From NCBI GenBank assembly GCA_017302015.1, contig JAFLEE010000013.1, positions 1 through 19,781 of the forward strand: 19,781 bases of DNA, written 5' to 3'. The stretch is from Spirochaetota bacterium. GTDB lineage: Bacteria; Spirochaetota; UBA12135; COTS27; JAFLEE01. Positions 1 to 7,032 of the stretch are shown here, piece by piece. Below the pieces are notes generated by a model. It was not told the origin of the DNA. It saw only the letters and a program-made list of their open reading frames with translations, and did no database searches. A program made the position numbers and the translations under genes. Position 1 is the first letter of the stretch; every line of letters starts with the position of its first letter.

Positions 1-2
1 TG

Positions 3-245
3 CCGCTCCTGCGCGCCGGCCTCTCGGGGGGGCGCCCCGCCCTCGCCGCCCTGGCCACGGCGTGGGACCAAGGCTTCCTCCACCGGCTCTTCCTCCAGCA
101 ATTCCTGGTGATCTTGACCTTCGGGGTGGCGATGCTGGCCTTGGACGGCCCCCCATCCCGGCGCTTCCTGCTCGAATCCATCGCCATGGCCGTCTACGGG
201 GCGGCGCGTATCGCCCTCGAATGGCAGCTTAGCCGCGAGGGGTGA
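3..245 (+). CDS. C-terminal fragment of an unrecognised, partly hydrophobic protein
   Basis: An open frame enters from the left edge and ends at the TGA at 243-245, giving about 80 residues. I do not recognise the family. The fragment contains one hydrophobic stretch (around FLVILTFGVAML) followed by a basic-acidic tail ending in LEWQLSREG, so the parent protein may be membrane-associated. Codons are G/C-rich at third positions, like the other genes. It converges on the rhamnosidase gene with a gap of 33 bases, which contains a small GGGGC/GCCCC stem but no T-run. Because the start is missing, length and function cannot be judged. Confidence 0.5.
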   Translation, partial: PLLRAGLSGGRPALAALATAWDQGFLHRLFLQQFLVILTFGVAMLALDGPPSRRFLLESIAMAVYGAARIALEWQLSREG

Positions 246-278
246 AAGACCCGCCCCTAGCCCGCGGCGGCCGGGGCC

Positions 279-2699
279 TCAGCCCCCGATGGCCGCGTCG
301 AGGTGGAAGACCCCGGGCCCGCTGACCTTCTGCACCTTCGCGCCCACCTTCATCTCGGCCTTCACCCCGTCGGGGAGCGTGAGTTCGGTCATGGCATGGT
401 CGCCCTCGCGCCGCCATTTGGCGGCGATGGGGCCCCGGGGCGAGGGCACCGTGGCCGAGGCGTGCATGATGCCCGCGGCGAAGACGGGCTCGAAGCGCAC
501 CGCCTTCCAGGCGGGCTCGGCTTGGGTGATCCCGGCGAGGATGTTCACGAAATGGAAGGAGGGGTGGGCCGTCCAGGCATGGGAGACCGTACCGCCGCCC
601 TTCAAGTCGCTCCACTCGTAGCCCTCCCAGGTCGTGCCGGTGGCGAGCATGGGCGTCCATTTCTTGCGGATGAACTCGATGACCCGTTCCCCGTGGCCGC
701 GCTTGGCCGCCTCCTCGAAGGTGTAGGTCGCCCAGAACGCCGAGGGGATGGGCCCGTCGACCTTCTCGCCGCGCAGGAAAGGTAGGATGCGCTCGCGCAT
801 CATCACGTCGTGGGCCTTGGGGCAGAGGCCGAGCATGAGCGCCAGGGTCTGCTCGTGCACCGAGAACTCGGCCTTGGGCGCCAGGGCCTCGTCGAGGCCC
901 CCGACGAACATCTGCTTTCCCTTGTCGAAGCAATGGGCGAGGACCACCTTCTCATGGCGGTCGGCGCGCTTGGTCCACTCGGCCGCCTCGGCCTTCAGCC
1001 CCGCGGCCTTCCCCATCGCCGCGAGGTGGCGCAGGGTCACGAGGTACCACATATTGAGGAAGGTCGGCAATTCCCCCTTGAAGAGGGTCGACCAATCGCC
1101 GAAATACCAGAAGCGGCGGTCATGGCGCAGGAGCCCGCTGGGATGGCGCACCTCGGGCTTGTCGAAATACGCGAGGATGGTATGGATGCGCGGGAGCATC
1201 GCGCGCAGCAGGGCGGTCTCGCCGGTCTGGTACCAATGGTCGTGGACCGTGAGGATCCAGGTGAGGGCGAAGTCGGGGAGGATGCAATTATGCGCCGAGG
1301 TGGGCGCGTGGCCGTAGGTGAGCCCCTCGGGCGTCGTTTGCCCGGCGATGCTCTCGATGCCCCGGGCCAGGAGGCGCGCGTCGCCGTCGAGGAAGAAGGT
1401 GTTCTTGGCCTGCACGCGGGCGTCGCCCCACCACTGGGCCTGCTCGCGCCAGGGGGTATCGACGTAGGCGTCGAGGGAGCAGATCTGCTGGGTGTGGCGG
1501 CAGGCCTCGTGGATGCGGTGCAGGGCGTCGTCGGAGCAGGCGAACGCGCCTCCCATGGTGTACGGGTAGCCGACGCAGCGCACGCTGACGCGCAGTTTCA
1601 GGGCCGCCGTGAGCCCCCGGCCGACCACGGTGACCACCGTGAAGCCCAGGGGATGGAAGAACTCGTGGACGGTGCGGCCCTTCTTGGGGATGAGCCGGTT
1701 GGCCATGGCGCTCATGCAGGCGCGGCCGGGCTCGTGGAGGGCGGGCCGGTTCCCGTTCATGCACTCCTCGAATTGGAAGTCGAGGACTTCGCCGCCCTCG
1801 GCCCCCTCCACCTCGACGAGCAGATTGCCCACGGCGTACTTGGCCATGGCGAGGGTGATGGCCTTGAATTGGCCCTCGCCCGCGGGCTCCAGGGTGAAAG
1901 CGAAGGAACTTCCCTGGACCTCCCCGGCGAGGGCGCCGACGCGCTCCCATTTCTCGAGGGCGAGGACTTCGCGCACCCAGGGCCACGACACGTTCTCCCA
2001 ATCGCGCCAGCCCTCGCTATTCGGGCCGCTGACCTGGGCGCTGATGCGCTGGGGCGCCTCGAGGGTCTCGCGCAACAGGGGGATGCCGCGCTCCTCCAGG
2101 TCGAACCAGGGCGCGCGGCCGTAGGCGCCGGCGAGGAATTGCTGGCCGCCCTCGGGGAAGATCTCGGCGCGCCAATCGGCCGGGGGGGCGGGGTCGCTGA
2201 TCCAAGTGCGGTCGTCGAGGCGCGCGTCCACGTGCTCCTGGAAATCGATCTGCATGGAGAAGCGGGCCGTGGTGCGCTTATGGGCGGGGGAGCGGCGCAT
2301 CTTCCATTGCCCGTCGGAGACCAGGTGGAAGCTCTCCCATTCCCCCGCGCAGAGGAAGCCGGCGGCGGTCTGGTGGAGGTATTGGAAGGTATCGATGCCC
2401 GGATTATAGGCCTCCACCGCCAGGATATTCTTCCCGGGGCGCAGGTAGGGGGCCAGGTCGACCTCGTCGTAGGGCCAGTGGGATTGATAGCCTCGGGCCG
2501 GCCCCCGGCAGACGTAGCGCCCGTTGGCCCAAAGTTTATAGGCCTTATCGGCGGTGATGAAGAACGGCGCCTTGGCCGGCACGAAGGGGAGTTCGAAATC
2601 CCGGCGGAACTGGGCGAAATGGTTCACCAGGTACATATAGCTCTGGGGCCAGATCCATTGGGCTTTGCGCAGGGGATGTTGGGCGGGAAGGCGATTCAT
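279..2699 (-). CDS. GH78-type alpha-L-rhamnosidase-like glycoside hydrolase, no signal peptide
   Basis: About 806 residues. The N-terminal ~200 residues resemble the beta-sandwich modules of bacterial GH78 enzymes (AQWIWPQ start, then an FRRDFELP strand and a WANGRYVCRGPARG segment). The (alpha/alpha)6-barrel part carries the family hallmark DTPWREQAQWWGDA (E419, D426), and later a TTWEGYEWSD segment (E692) and VSHAWTAHPSFHF, all typical GH78 catalytic-face motifs. GH78 enzymes remove terminal alpha-L-rhamnose by inversion. The frame stays open to 2780, but I start at the ATG at 2699 because family homology begins there and a TATACT -10-like box sits just upstream. There is no hydrophobic leader, so it is probably cytoplasmic and acts on imported oligosaccharides. 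It is transcribed divergently from the GH-A glycosidase. Rhamnose specificity is inferred from motifs only; related GH78-like proteins can act on other sugars. Confidence 0.8.
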   Translation of the reverse strand: MNRLPAQHPLRKAQWIWPQSYMYLVNHFAQFRRDFELPFVPAKAPFFITADKAYKLWANGRYVCRGPARGYQSHWPYDEVDLAPYLRPGKNILAVEAYNPGIDTFQYLHQTAAGFLCAGEWESFHLVSDGQWKMRRSPAHKRTTARFSMQIDFQEHVDARLDDRTWISDPAPPADWRAEIFPEGGQQFLAGAYGRAPWFDLEERGIPLLRETLEAPQRISAQVSGPNSEGWRDWENVSWPWVREVLALEKWERVGALAGEVQGSSFAFTLEPAGEGQFKAITLAMAKYAVGNLLVEVEGAEGGEVLDFQFEECMNGNRPALHEPGRACMSAMANRLIPKKGRTVHEFFHPLGFTVVTVVGRGLTAALKLRVSVRCVGYPYTMGGAFACSDDALHRIHEACRHTQQICSLDAYVDTPWREQAQWWGDARVQAKNTFFLDGDARLLARGIESIAGQTTPEGLTYGHAPTSAHNCILPDFALTWILTVHDHWYQTGETALLRAMLPRIHTILAYFDKPEVRHPSGLLRHDRRFWYFGDWSTLFKGELPTFLNMWYLVTLRHLAAMGKAAGLKAEAAEWTKRADRHEKVVLAHCFDKGKQMFVGGLDEALAPKAEFSVHEQTLALMLGLCPKAHDVMMRERILPFLRGEKVDGPIPSAFWATYTFEEAAKRGHGERVIEFIRKKWTPMLATGTTWEGYEWSDLKGGGTVSHAWTAHPSFHFVNILAGITQAEPAWKAVRFEPVFAAGIMHASATVPSPRGPIAAKWRREGDHAMTELTLPDGVKAEMKVGAKVQKVSGPGVFHLDAAIGG

Positions 2700-2728
2700 G
2701 GGGTTTCCAGGGGATGGAGGATGGCTAT

Positions 2729-2734
2729 AGTATA
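2729..2734 (-). promoter_or_regulatory. candidate -10 box of the rhamnosidase gene
   Basis: On the minus strand the sequence reads TATACT, a 5/6 match to the sigma-70 -10 consensus, ending 29 nt before the ATG at 2699. It lies within the odd palindrome CTATAGTATAG (2725-2735). The -35 side is weak (TTGGGC about 18 nt upstream). No good Shine-Dalgarno sequence lies between the box and the start codon. This is a prediction from consensus only. Confidence 0.4.
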
Positions 2735-2775
2735 GAAGGAAGCGGGGGCGGAGCCCAAATCGGGCGCCCAGGGGC

Positions 2776-2800
2776 TCCACTATTGGTAGATTCCACTATT
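2776..2800. repeat. 9-bp direct repeat TCCACTATT in the divergent promoter region
   Basis: TCCACTATT occurs at 2776-2784 and again at 2792-2800, a 16-bp period. The copies lie 40-65 bp upstream of the rhamnosidase -10 box. A/T-richer direct repeats in an otherwise G/C-rich intergenic region are candidate regulator half-sites, but nothing in the sequence says which protein binds. Confidence 0.4.
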
Positions 2801-2885
2801 TATGGATGGACGACGCGTCCCGATCCCGGCCGGAGAGGGGGGCAGCGAGACCGAGCCGCCGAAGACCCCTGCCGGGGCCACGGGG

Positions 2886-2916
2886 CCGTTTTCTGCAAAG
2901 GCACCGTTTTTCTGCA
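2886..2916 (+). promoter_or_regulatory. tandem direct repeat abutting a -35 box (candidate activator site)
   Basis: CCGTTTTCTGCA at 2886-2897 is repeated as CCGTTTTTCTGCA at 2904-2916. The second copy ends one base before the proposed -35 element (2917-2922) of the downstream GH-A gene. Two direct half-sites about two helical turns apart touching the -35 are the classic layout of a class II site for AraC/XylS activators, and one such regulator is encoded at 18714-19577. Assigning that protein to this site is inference. Confidence 0.4.
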
Positions 2917-2945
2917 TGGACGCGCCCGCTTCCAAGGGCTATGAT
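2917..2945 (+). promoter_or_regulatory. sigma-70-like promoter of the GH-A glycosidase gene
   Basis: TGGACG (2917-2922, 4/6 to TTGACA) and TATGAT (2940-2945, 5/6 to TATAAT) are separated by 17 bases. Transcription would start near 2952, giving a leader of about 117 nt. The imperfect -35 next to tandem repeats fits an activator-dependent promoter. No other function is apparent in the G/C-rich leader 2952-3060. Confidence 0.45.
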
Positions 2946-3068
2946 TCCACAGAATCAAAACGATGGGTTGGATTCGCCGGACCGCGGCACGCCCGAAGCC
3001 GGACCGCTTACCGCTGGGAGCCACGGGGCGCCCGCGCTCCAAGGCGCGCCAAACCACCGCGAGGGAAT

Positions 3069-6000
3069 ATGAAACCAAGCATCCCATCCAATTCCGCGAT
3101 CCTACCGATCCTCCTCGCGCTCTCGTTCGGCGCCGAATCCCTTCTCAAAAACCCCGGCTTCGAAGAAGAACTCGGGAGCGAGTGGGTCTTCAATAATTGG
3201 GCGAAAAATGACGCCTCCTTCGCCCGCGATGCCCAGGAGCCCCATCGCGGCCAATATGCCTACCGACTCACCCTCGCCAAGATCACCGGGGCCGCCGCCG
3301 TGGAACTCTATGCGCCCCTGGCCGCGCTCCCCGGGAAAAAGGGCGCCCTTAGGTTTTGGGCCCGGGGGAACCCCGCGGGGGCCAAACTCCACGTGAGCCT
3401 GCGCAATGCCAAGGGCGCCTACAAACTCTGGTTCGGGTCCGAGATCGCCTTGAAGGCGGCTTGGACCGAGGTCGTGCTTCCCTTCGAACTCGCCCCCGAG
3501 GCGCCCCTCGATGGCCTCGGCCTCTTCTTCATCCTCAAAGACGAAGGTTCCGTTTGGCTCGATGACGTGGGCGTGGGCGCCGACGCCGCCGCGCCCGCGG
3601 AACCCACCCCCATCGGCGTGAACCTCCTGGCTAACCCCGGCTTCGAGGAGGAATTGGGGGAAGCGTGGCGGCCGAATAATTGGGCCAAGAACGAGGCGCA
3701 GATCGCGCGGGACCCTTCCTCGCCCCATGGCGGCAAGCAGTCGCTTCGCATGAGCCTGAAGAAAATCACGGGGGTTCCCGCCCTGGAACTCATCGCCCCG
3801 GTGAAACTCAACCCCGGCGACTTGGTGGAGCTCCGGTTTTGGATGCGCGGCGGGGCCAATCTGGGCTCGGTGGAATTCTCCCTGCGCCCCCTGGGTCCGT
3901 GGAAGCAATTCTTCCGCAGCGAAGTCACCGTGCTCGAATCCTGGACGGAATACGTGGTCGCCTTCGTGGTTCCCGCGGGGGTGAACCGCGACGACCTCGG
4001 GCTCTTCTTCAATCTCCCCGTGGTCAACACCATCGAACTCGATGATGTGAGCCTCATGCGGCTTCCGCCCAAGGACCCGGCCGCCCCGCGACCCGGAAAC
4101 CTGGTGAAGAACGGATCCTTCGAGGTCGGGAGGATGCACTGGACGGGGCTGCGGCGTGGGGGCGGCGGCGGATACCGCGTCGATACCTTGGCCCGCGAAT
4201 CCGACTTCGATTTTTCGGCGGGGGAAATGCCCGGCGCCCCGGCCGGCAAACGCGCCCTCTCCTTCCAGCTCCCGACGCGCTGCAGTTTCAACCTCACGAG
4301 CGCCTACGCCCGCCTGCGCTACGGCTACCCCGTGACCTTGGGATTTTCCCTTAAATCCCCGACCGGGGCTCATAGGATCCTCGTTCAGGTGGGATCGGGC
4401 AAAATCACCCCCGAATGGTCCCTGCGCACCAACGCGCCCTGCTCCCCGGGCCAGTGGGACCGCAGGAACTTCACCTTCATCCCCAAGCCCTCCGGCCAAG
4501 GGACCTATTTCATCGAATTCAGCTTCGAAGAACAGGGGGACTGGGCCCTCGACCAGGTGACTCTGGTAGAGGGAGAGCGCGATCTCCCCGATGCCCGGCC
4601 CGCTTCCCGAGAAGCCGCCCTGGCCAAGATCGACGACACGCACCCCGGCAATGTCTATTTCCCCGGGGAAGCCGTGGCCTTCGACCTGCTCGGGGGGGAG
4701 GGCGACCTCGACCTGCGCGTCGTGGATGCCTGGGACCGGGTGGTGGAAAAACGCGCCTGCGTGGCGAAGGGGCCCGCCTCCCCGCCGCGGCTCGCCTTTC
4801 CGTCGGCGGCGCGGGGCGCCTTCAAGGTCGAACTCCGTGAAGCGGGGAAGGAACGCGTCCTCAGCGAGACCCTCTATAGCGTGGTGCCGCGGCTTAGGCC
4901 CGCCCGCGAGGTCGCCGATTCCTTCTTCGGCACCCACGCCACCTTCTCCGATTACGGCCTCGACCTGTGCGAGAAGATCGGCTTCCGTTGGCTGCGCGCC
5001 TATCCGCCCCACGTGACGGCGTGGTACCTCATCGAGGAGACCCCGGGGGATTATCTGTGGATGACCAACCGGGTGGCGACGGTGGCGGGGCGCGGGTTCA
5101 AGATCCTCGGCCTCTTCAATACCACCCCCGCCCACGCCGGTGACGGCGACCCCGGGAAAAAGAGCAGCATCTGGTTCTCCTACCCCCCGAAGGATTATGG
5201 CGCCTGGCGCGAATACGTGAAGCGTGCCGCCGAGGTCTTCGGGCCCTGGATCAAGGACTGGGAAGTCTGGAACGAGCCCGACGGCAATTATCTCCAGGTC
5301 AAGAAGGGCACCACCGACAAGCCGGGGGTCTATCTCCGCCTCGTGGAAGAAACCCGCCTGGCCCTCGAGGAGGCCGGGGCCCGAGTGAACCTCTTGGCCG
5401 GCTCGGTGGGCAACCCCGTCCACGCGTTCTTCGACGGGATCCTCCAACGCGGCCTCAGCGCCCAGGTCGACGGCATCAGCCACCATTGGTACTTCGAGAA
5501 CCAGTCCCCGGACCAATTGCCCGCCGTTCCCTTCACGGTCCAGGCCGGGGAGCGCTTCGGCAAGATGAAGACCCGGGGAGGCAAAACCCCCGAACTCTGG
5601 CAGACCGAGGGCGGCATCTACCTAAACGGCGCCCTCAGTTGGATGACGAGTTGGGAGATCCCGCCCGGCTCGCCCTACGGCCCCTTGGAGGCCGCGGGCA
5701 CCCTGGTCCGCACTGTGGCGTCCCTCAAGGCCGCGGGCTACCGCCGCAATTTTTTCTACGCGTTCATGGCGGAGAAGAGCGGCCGGATCTCCTACCTCGA
5801 TTGGTGCGCCGGGATCCTGGACGTGGATGGCACGCCCCACTCCGGTTTCGCCGCCCACGCCGTGGCCGTATCGTTCCTGGAGGAAGCCAACGCCGCAGGT
5901 TTCCTGGTTCCGGAGATCGCGGGCACGCCCAAGGGCTCCGTCTTCGTGGCCCGGTTCCTGAAAGCCGGTAAACCGCTTTCCGTGGTGTGGTCCCGCAAGC

Positions 6001-6131
6001 CCATCCCCTTGTCGTCCTTTCCCCCCGAAATCTGGCGGGGCTGCGAAGTTTTTGACATGATGGGGAATCCGGTGGCGCAGATCCCGTCGACTCGGGTGGA
6101 TCTCTGCCCGGTGTACCTGGTGGGCCGCTAG
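3069..6131 (+). CDS. secreted clan GH-A glycosidase (GH39-like) with three N-terminal CBM4/9-like modules
   Basis: About 1020 residues. It begins with a signal peptide (MKPSIPSNSA, then a hydrophobic ILPILLALSFGA core), which is why I start at 3069 although the frame is open from 2802; GAGGG at 3061-3065 is a close-spaced ribosome site. Modules 1 (~25-175) and 2 (~185-335) are near-duplicates of a CBM4/9-like jelly roll, sharing NPGFEEELG, NNWAKN and KITG. Module 3 (~344-515) starts NLVKNGSFEVG. After a linker beta-sandwich, the (beta/alpha)8 domain (~617-1020) starts at FFGTHATFSDYG, has the GH-A acid/base motif WEVWNEPDG (E736) and a likely nucleophile in ELWQTEGG (E847). It resembles PslG/GH39-type endo- or exo-glycosidases; the substrate is not readable from sequence. 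It is probably exported, to bind and cut a polysaccharide. Confidence 0.8.
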   Translation: MKPSIPSNSAILPILLALSFGAESLLKNPGFEEELGSEWVFNNWAKNDASFARDAQEPHRGQYAYRLTLAKITGAAAVELYAPLAALPGKKGALRFWARGNPAGAKLHVSLRNAKGAYKLWFGSEIALKAAWTEVVLPFELAPEAPLDGLGLFFILKDEGSVWLDDVGVGADAAAPAEPTPIGVNLLANPGFEEELGEAWRPNNWAKNEAQIARDPSSPHGGKQSLRMSLKKITGVPALELIAPVKLNPGDLVELRFWMRGGANLGSVEFSLRPLGPWKQFFRSEVTVLESWTEYVVAFVVPAGVNRDDLGLFFNLPVVNTIELDDVSLMRLPPKDPAAPRPGNLVKNGSFEVGRMHWTGLRRGGGGGYRVDTLARESDFDFSAGEMPGAPAGKRALSFQLPTRCSFNLTSAYARLRYGYPVTLGFSLKSPTGAHRILVQVGSGKITPEWSLRTNAPCSPGQWDRRNFTFIPKPSGQGTYFIEFSFEEQGDWALDQVTLVEGERDLPDARPASREAALAKIDDTHPGNVYFPGEAVAFDLLGGEGDLDLRVVDAWDRVVEKRACVAKGPASPPRLAFPSAARGAFKVELREAGKERVLSETLYSVVPRLRPAREVADSFFGTHATFSDYGLDLCEKIGFRWLRAYPPHVTAWYLIEETPGDYLWMTNRVATVAGRGFKILGLFNTTPAHAGDGDPGKKSSIWFSYPPKDYGAWREYVKRAAEVFGPWIKDWEVWNEPDGNYLQVKKGTTDKPGVYLRLVEETRLALEEAGARVNLLAGSVGNPVHAFFDGILQRGLSAQVDGISHHWYFENQSPDQLPAVPFTVQAGERFGKMKTRGGKTPELWQTEGGIYLNGALSWMTSWEIPPGSPYGPLEAAGTLVRTVASLKAAGYRRNFFYAFMAEKSGRISYLDWCAGILDVDGTPHSGFAAHAVAVSFLEEANAAGFLVPEIAGTPKGSVFVARFLKAGKPLSVVWSRKPIPLSSFPPEIWRGCEVFDMMGNPVAQIPSTRVDLCPVYLVGR

Positions 6132-6186
6132 GGCCAGGACGCGGGCCGCGGCCCGGGCAGGTCTCGCGCCGCGCCCCCGCCCGGGA

Positions 6187-6192
6187 TACAAT
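6187..6192 (+). promoter_or_regulatory. candidate -10 box (TACAAT) 8 nt before the CYTH gene
   Basis: TACAAT is followed by only eight bases (GGCCCCCC) before the ATG at 6201, so transcription would start at or next to the start codon. No recognisable -35 is present at 16-18 nt and no Shine-Dalgarno is visible, so the call rests on the -10 match and on similar ACAAT boxes elsewhere in the window. Confidence 0.35.
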
Positions 6193-6200
6193 GGCCCCCC

Positions 6201-6917
6201 ATGGAAATCGAGAAGAAATTCCTCCTGCGCGGCCCCGAGGAACTTCCGGGGAAGCCCGACCACACGAGCCAGATCGAGCAGTTCTATCTCGATCCCGCCA
6301 AATGCCGCATGGAAGGCCAGAGCCTCTTGGTGGACGGGGCGCGGCCCATCCACCTCGAAGGCCCCGCGGCCGGCCTCATCCCCTCCCCCTTTTCCCCGAC
6401 GGCCATCATCCGCCTGCGCCGCCACCATCCCGTTCGCCCCGGGAAGCCCCCCATCGTCCTTTGTTTCAAATGGGATCCCGCGGCCCAACGAAGCGGCGCC
6501 CCCCATGCTTCCGCCGCCGATGGGAACGCAGAAACGCGGCCCGCGTATTCCTGTGAGGGCGATGGGATCTCCGCCCCGAAAGAGCGCCCCCGGGCCAGTG
6601 CGGCGGTGAGCGAAGAGCACGAGTTCCCGATCTACGACGAAGGCATTTGGGAGGCCCTCCTTCCCGCCATCCAGGGCGTGCCGATCCTAAAAAAACGCCA
6701 TGATTACGGGGGCCTGATCCCCGGGCGCCTCGTCGAACTCGATGTCTTCGAAGGGGCCCTCGCGGGCCTGGTGGTCGCCGAGGTGGAGTTCCCGAGCCTG
6801 GAAGAGGTCGCGCGCTTCGAAGAGAGCCTGCCCCCCTTCTTTCGCCGCGCCAAAGACGTGAGCGCCGACCGGCGCTATTCCAATCGGGTCCTGGGGCTTC
6901 GGGGCCTGCCCGCCTGA
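6201..6917 (+). CDS. CYTH-domain protein (triphosphate tunnel metalloenzyme superfamily)
   Basis: 238 residues starting MEIEKKFLL, whose E2-I-E4-K-K6 is the ExExK metal-binding signature of CYTH proteins (class IV adenylate cyclase, thiamine triphosphatase, inorganic triphosphatase). Further tunnel-lining charges follow in order: RLRR (71-74), CFK (K90), EEHEF (138-142), KKRHDYG (164-170), LVELDVFEG (E179, D181) and VVAEVEF (E194, E196), ending YSNRVLG. Residues ~92-136 form a low-complexity Ala/Gly/Ser/Pro insertion between conserved strands, which is unusual. The protein is soluble and cytoplasmic and binds a triphosphate substrate with divalent metal; which substrate cannot be told. It sits 69 bp after the GH-A gene but seems to have its own -10 box. 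No functional link to sugar degradation is evident. Confidence 0.8.
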   Translation: MEIEKKFLLRGPEELPGKPDHTSQIEQFYLDPAKCRMEGQSLLVDGARPIHLEGPAAGLIPSPFSPTAIIRLRRHHPVRPGKPPIVLCFKWDPAAQRSGAPHASAADGNAETRPAYSCEGDGISAPKERPRASAAVSEEHEFPIYDEGIWEALLPAIQGVPILKKRHDYGGLIPGRLVELDVFEGALAGLVVAEVEFPSLEEVARFEESLPPFFRRAKDVSADRRYSNRVLGLRGLPA

Positions 6918-6939
6918 AGGGGCGGGATACCGCGGCGGA

Positions 6940-6968
6940 TTGACAAAGGATCCGCTTTGGCCGACAAT
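6940..6968 (+). promoter_or_regulatory. sigma-70 promoter of the SGNH hydrolase gene
   Basis: A perfect TTGACA (6940-6945), a 17-base spacer and GACAAT (6963-6968) form a strong consensus promoter. Transcription should start around 6975, inside the palindrome at 6972-6985, leaving a leader of about 58 nt with an AAGGAAGG ribosome site before the ATG at 7033. Confidence 0.7.
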
Positions 6969-6971
6969 CAT

Positions 6972-6985
6972 GGCTAACGTTAGCC
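6972..6985. promoter_or_regulatory. 14-bp perfect palindrome at the transcription start: candidate LacI-family operator
   Basis: GGCTAACGTTAGCC is a perfect inverted repeat centred on CG, starting three bases after the -10 box and covering the predicted transcription start. A CG-centred AACGTT core flanked by symmetric arms is characteristic of LacI/GalR-family operators, and this position would block RNA polymerase. No LacI-type regulator is encoded in the window, so the binding protein would be elsewhere. Confidence 0.5.
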
Positions 6986-7032
6986 CCTACAGACGCCCCC
7001 GGGAGAATCCCGGAGGCGGCAAGGAAGGTTCC

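Noticed and set aside
810-2735. 641-residue open frame on the plus strand opposite the rhamnosidase gene
   Set aside because: Antisense shadow typical of G/C-rich DNA: no family motifs, biased Gly/Ala/Glu/Leu/Val composition, while the minus-strand frame has clear GH78 motifs.
3102-5516. 804-residue open frame on the minus strand opposite the GH-A glycosidase
   Set aside because: Low-complexity Gly/Glu/Pro/His-rich translation without motifs, whereas the plus strand carries a signal peptide, CBMs and the GH-A catalytic glutamates.
6142-6155. CGGGCCGCGGCCCG perfect palindrome between the GH-A and CYTH genes, considered as a terminator
   Set aside because: It has no loop and no T-run; such palindromes are expected by chance in DNA this G/C-rich.
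6970-7032. ATG at 6970 as start of the SGNH gene (21 extra residues)
   Set aside because: It overlaps the predicted transcription start, lacks a ribosome site and would bury the signal peptide; the ATG at 7033 has AAGGAAGG and a standard leader.
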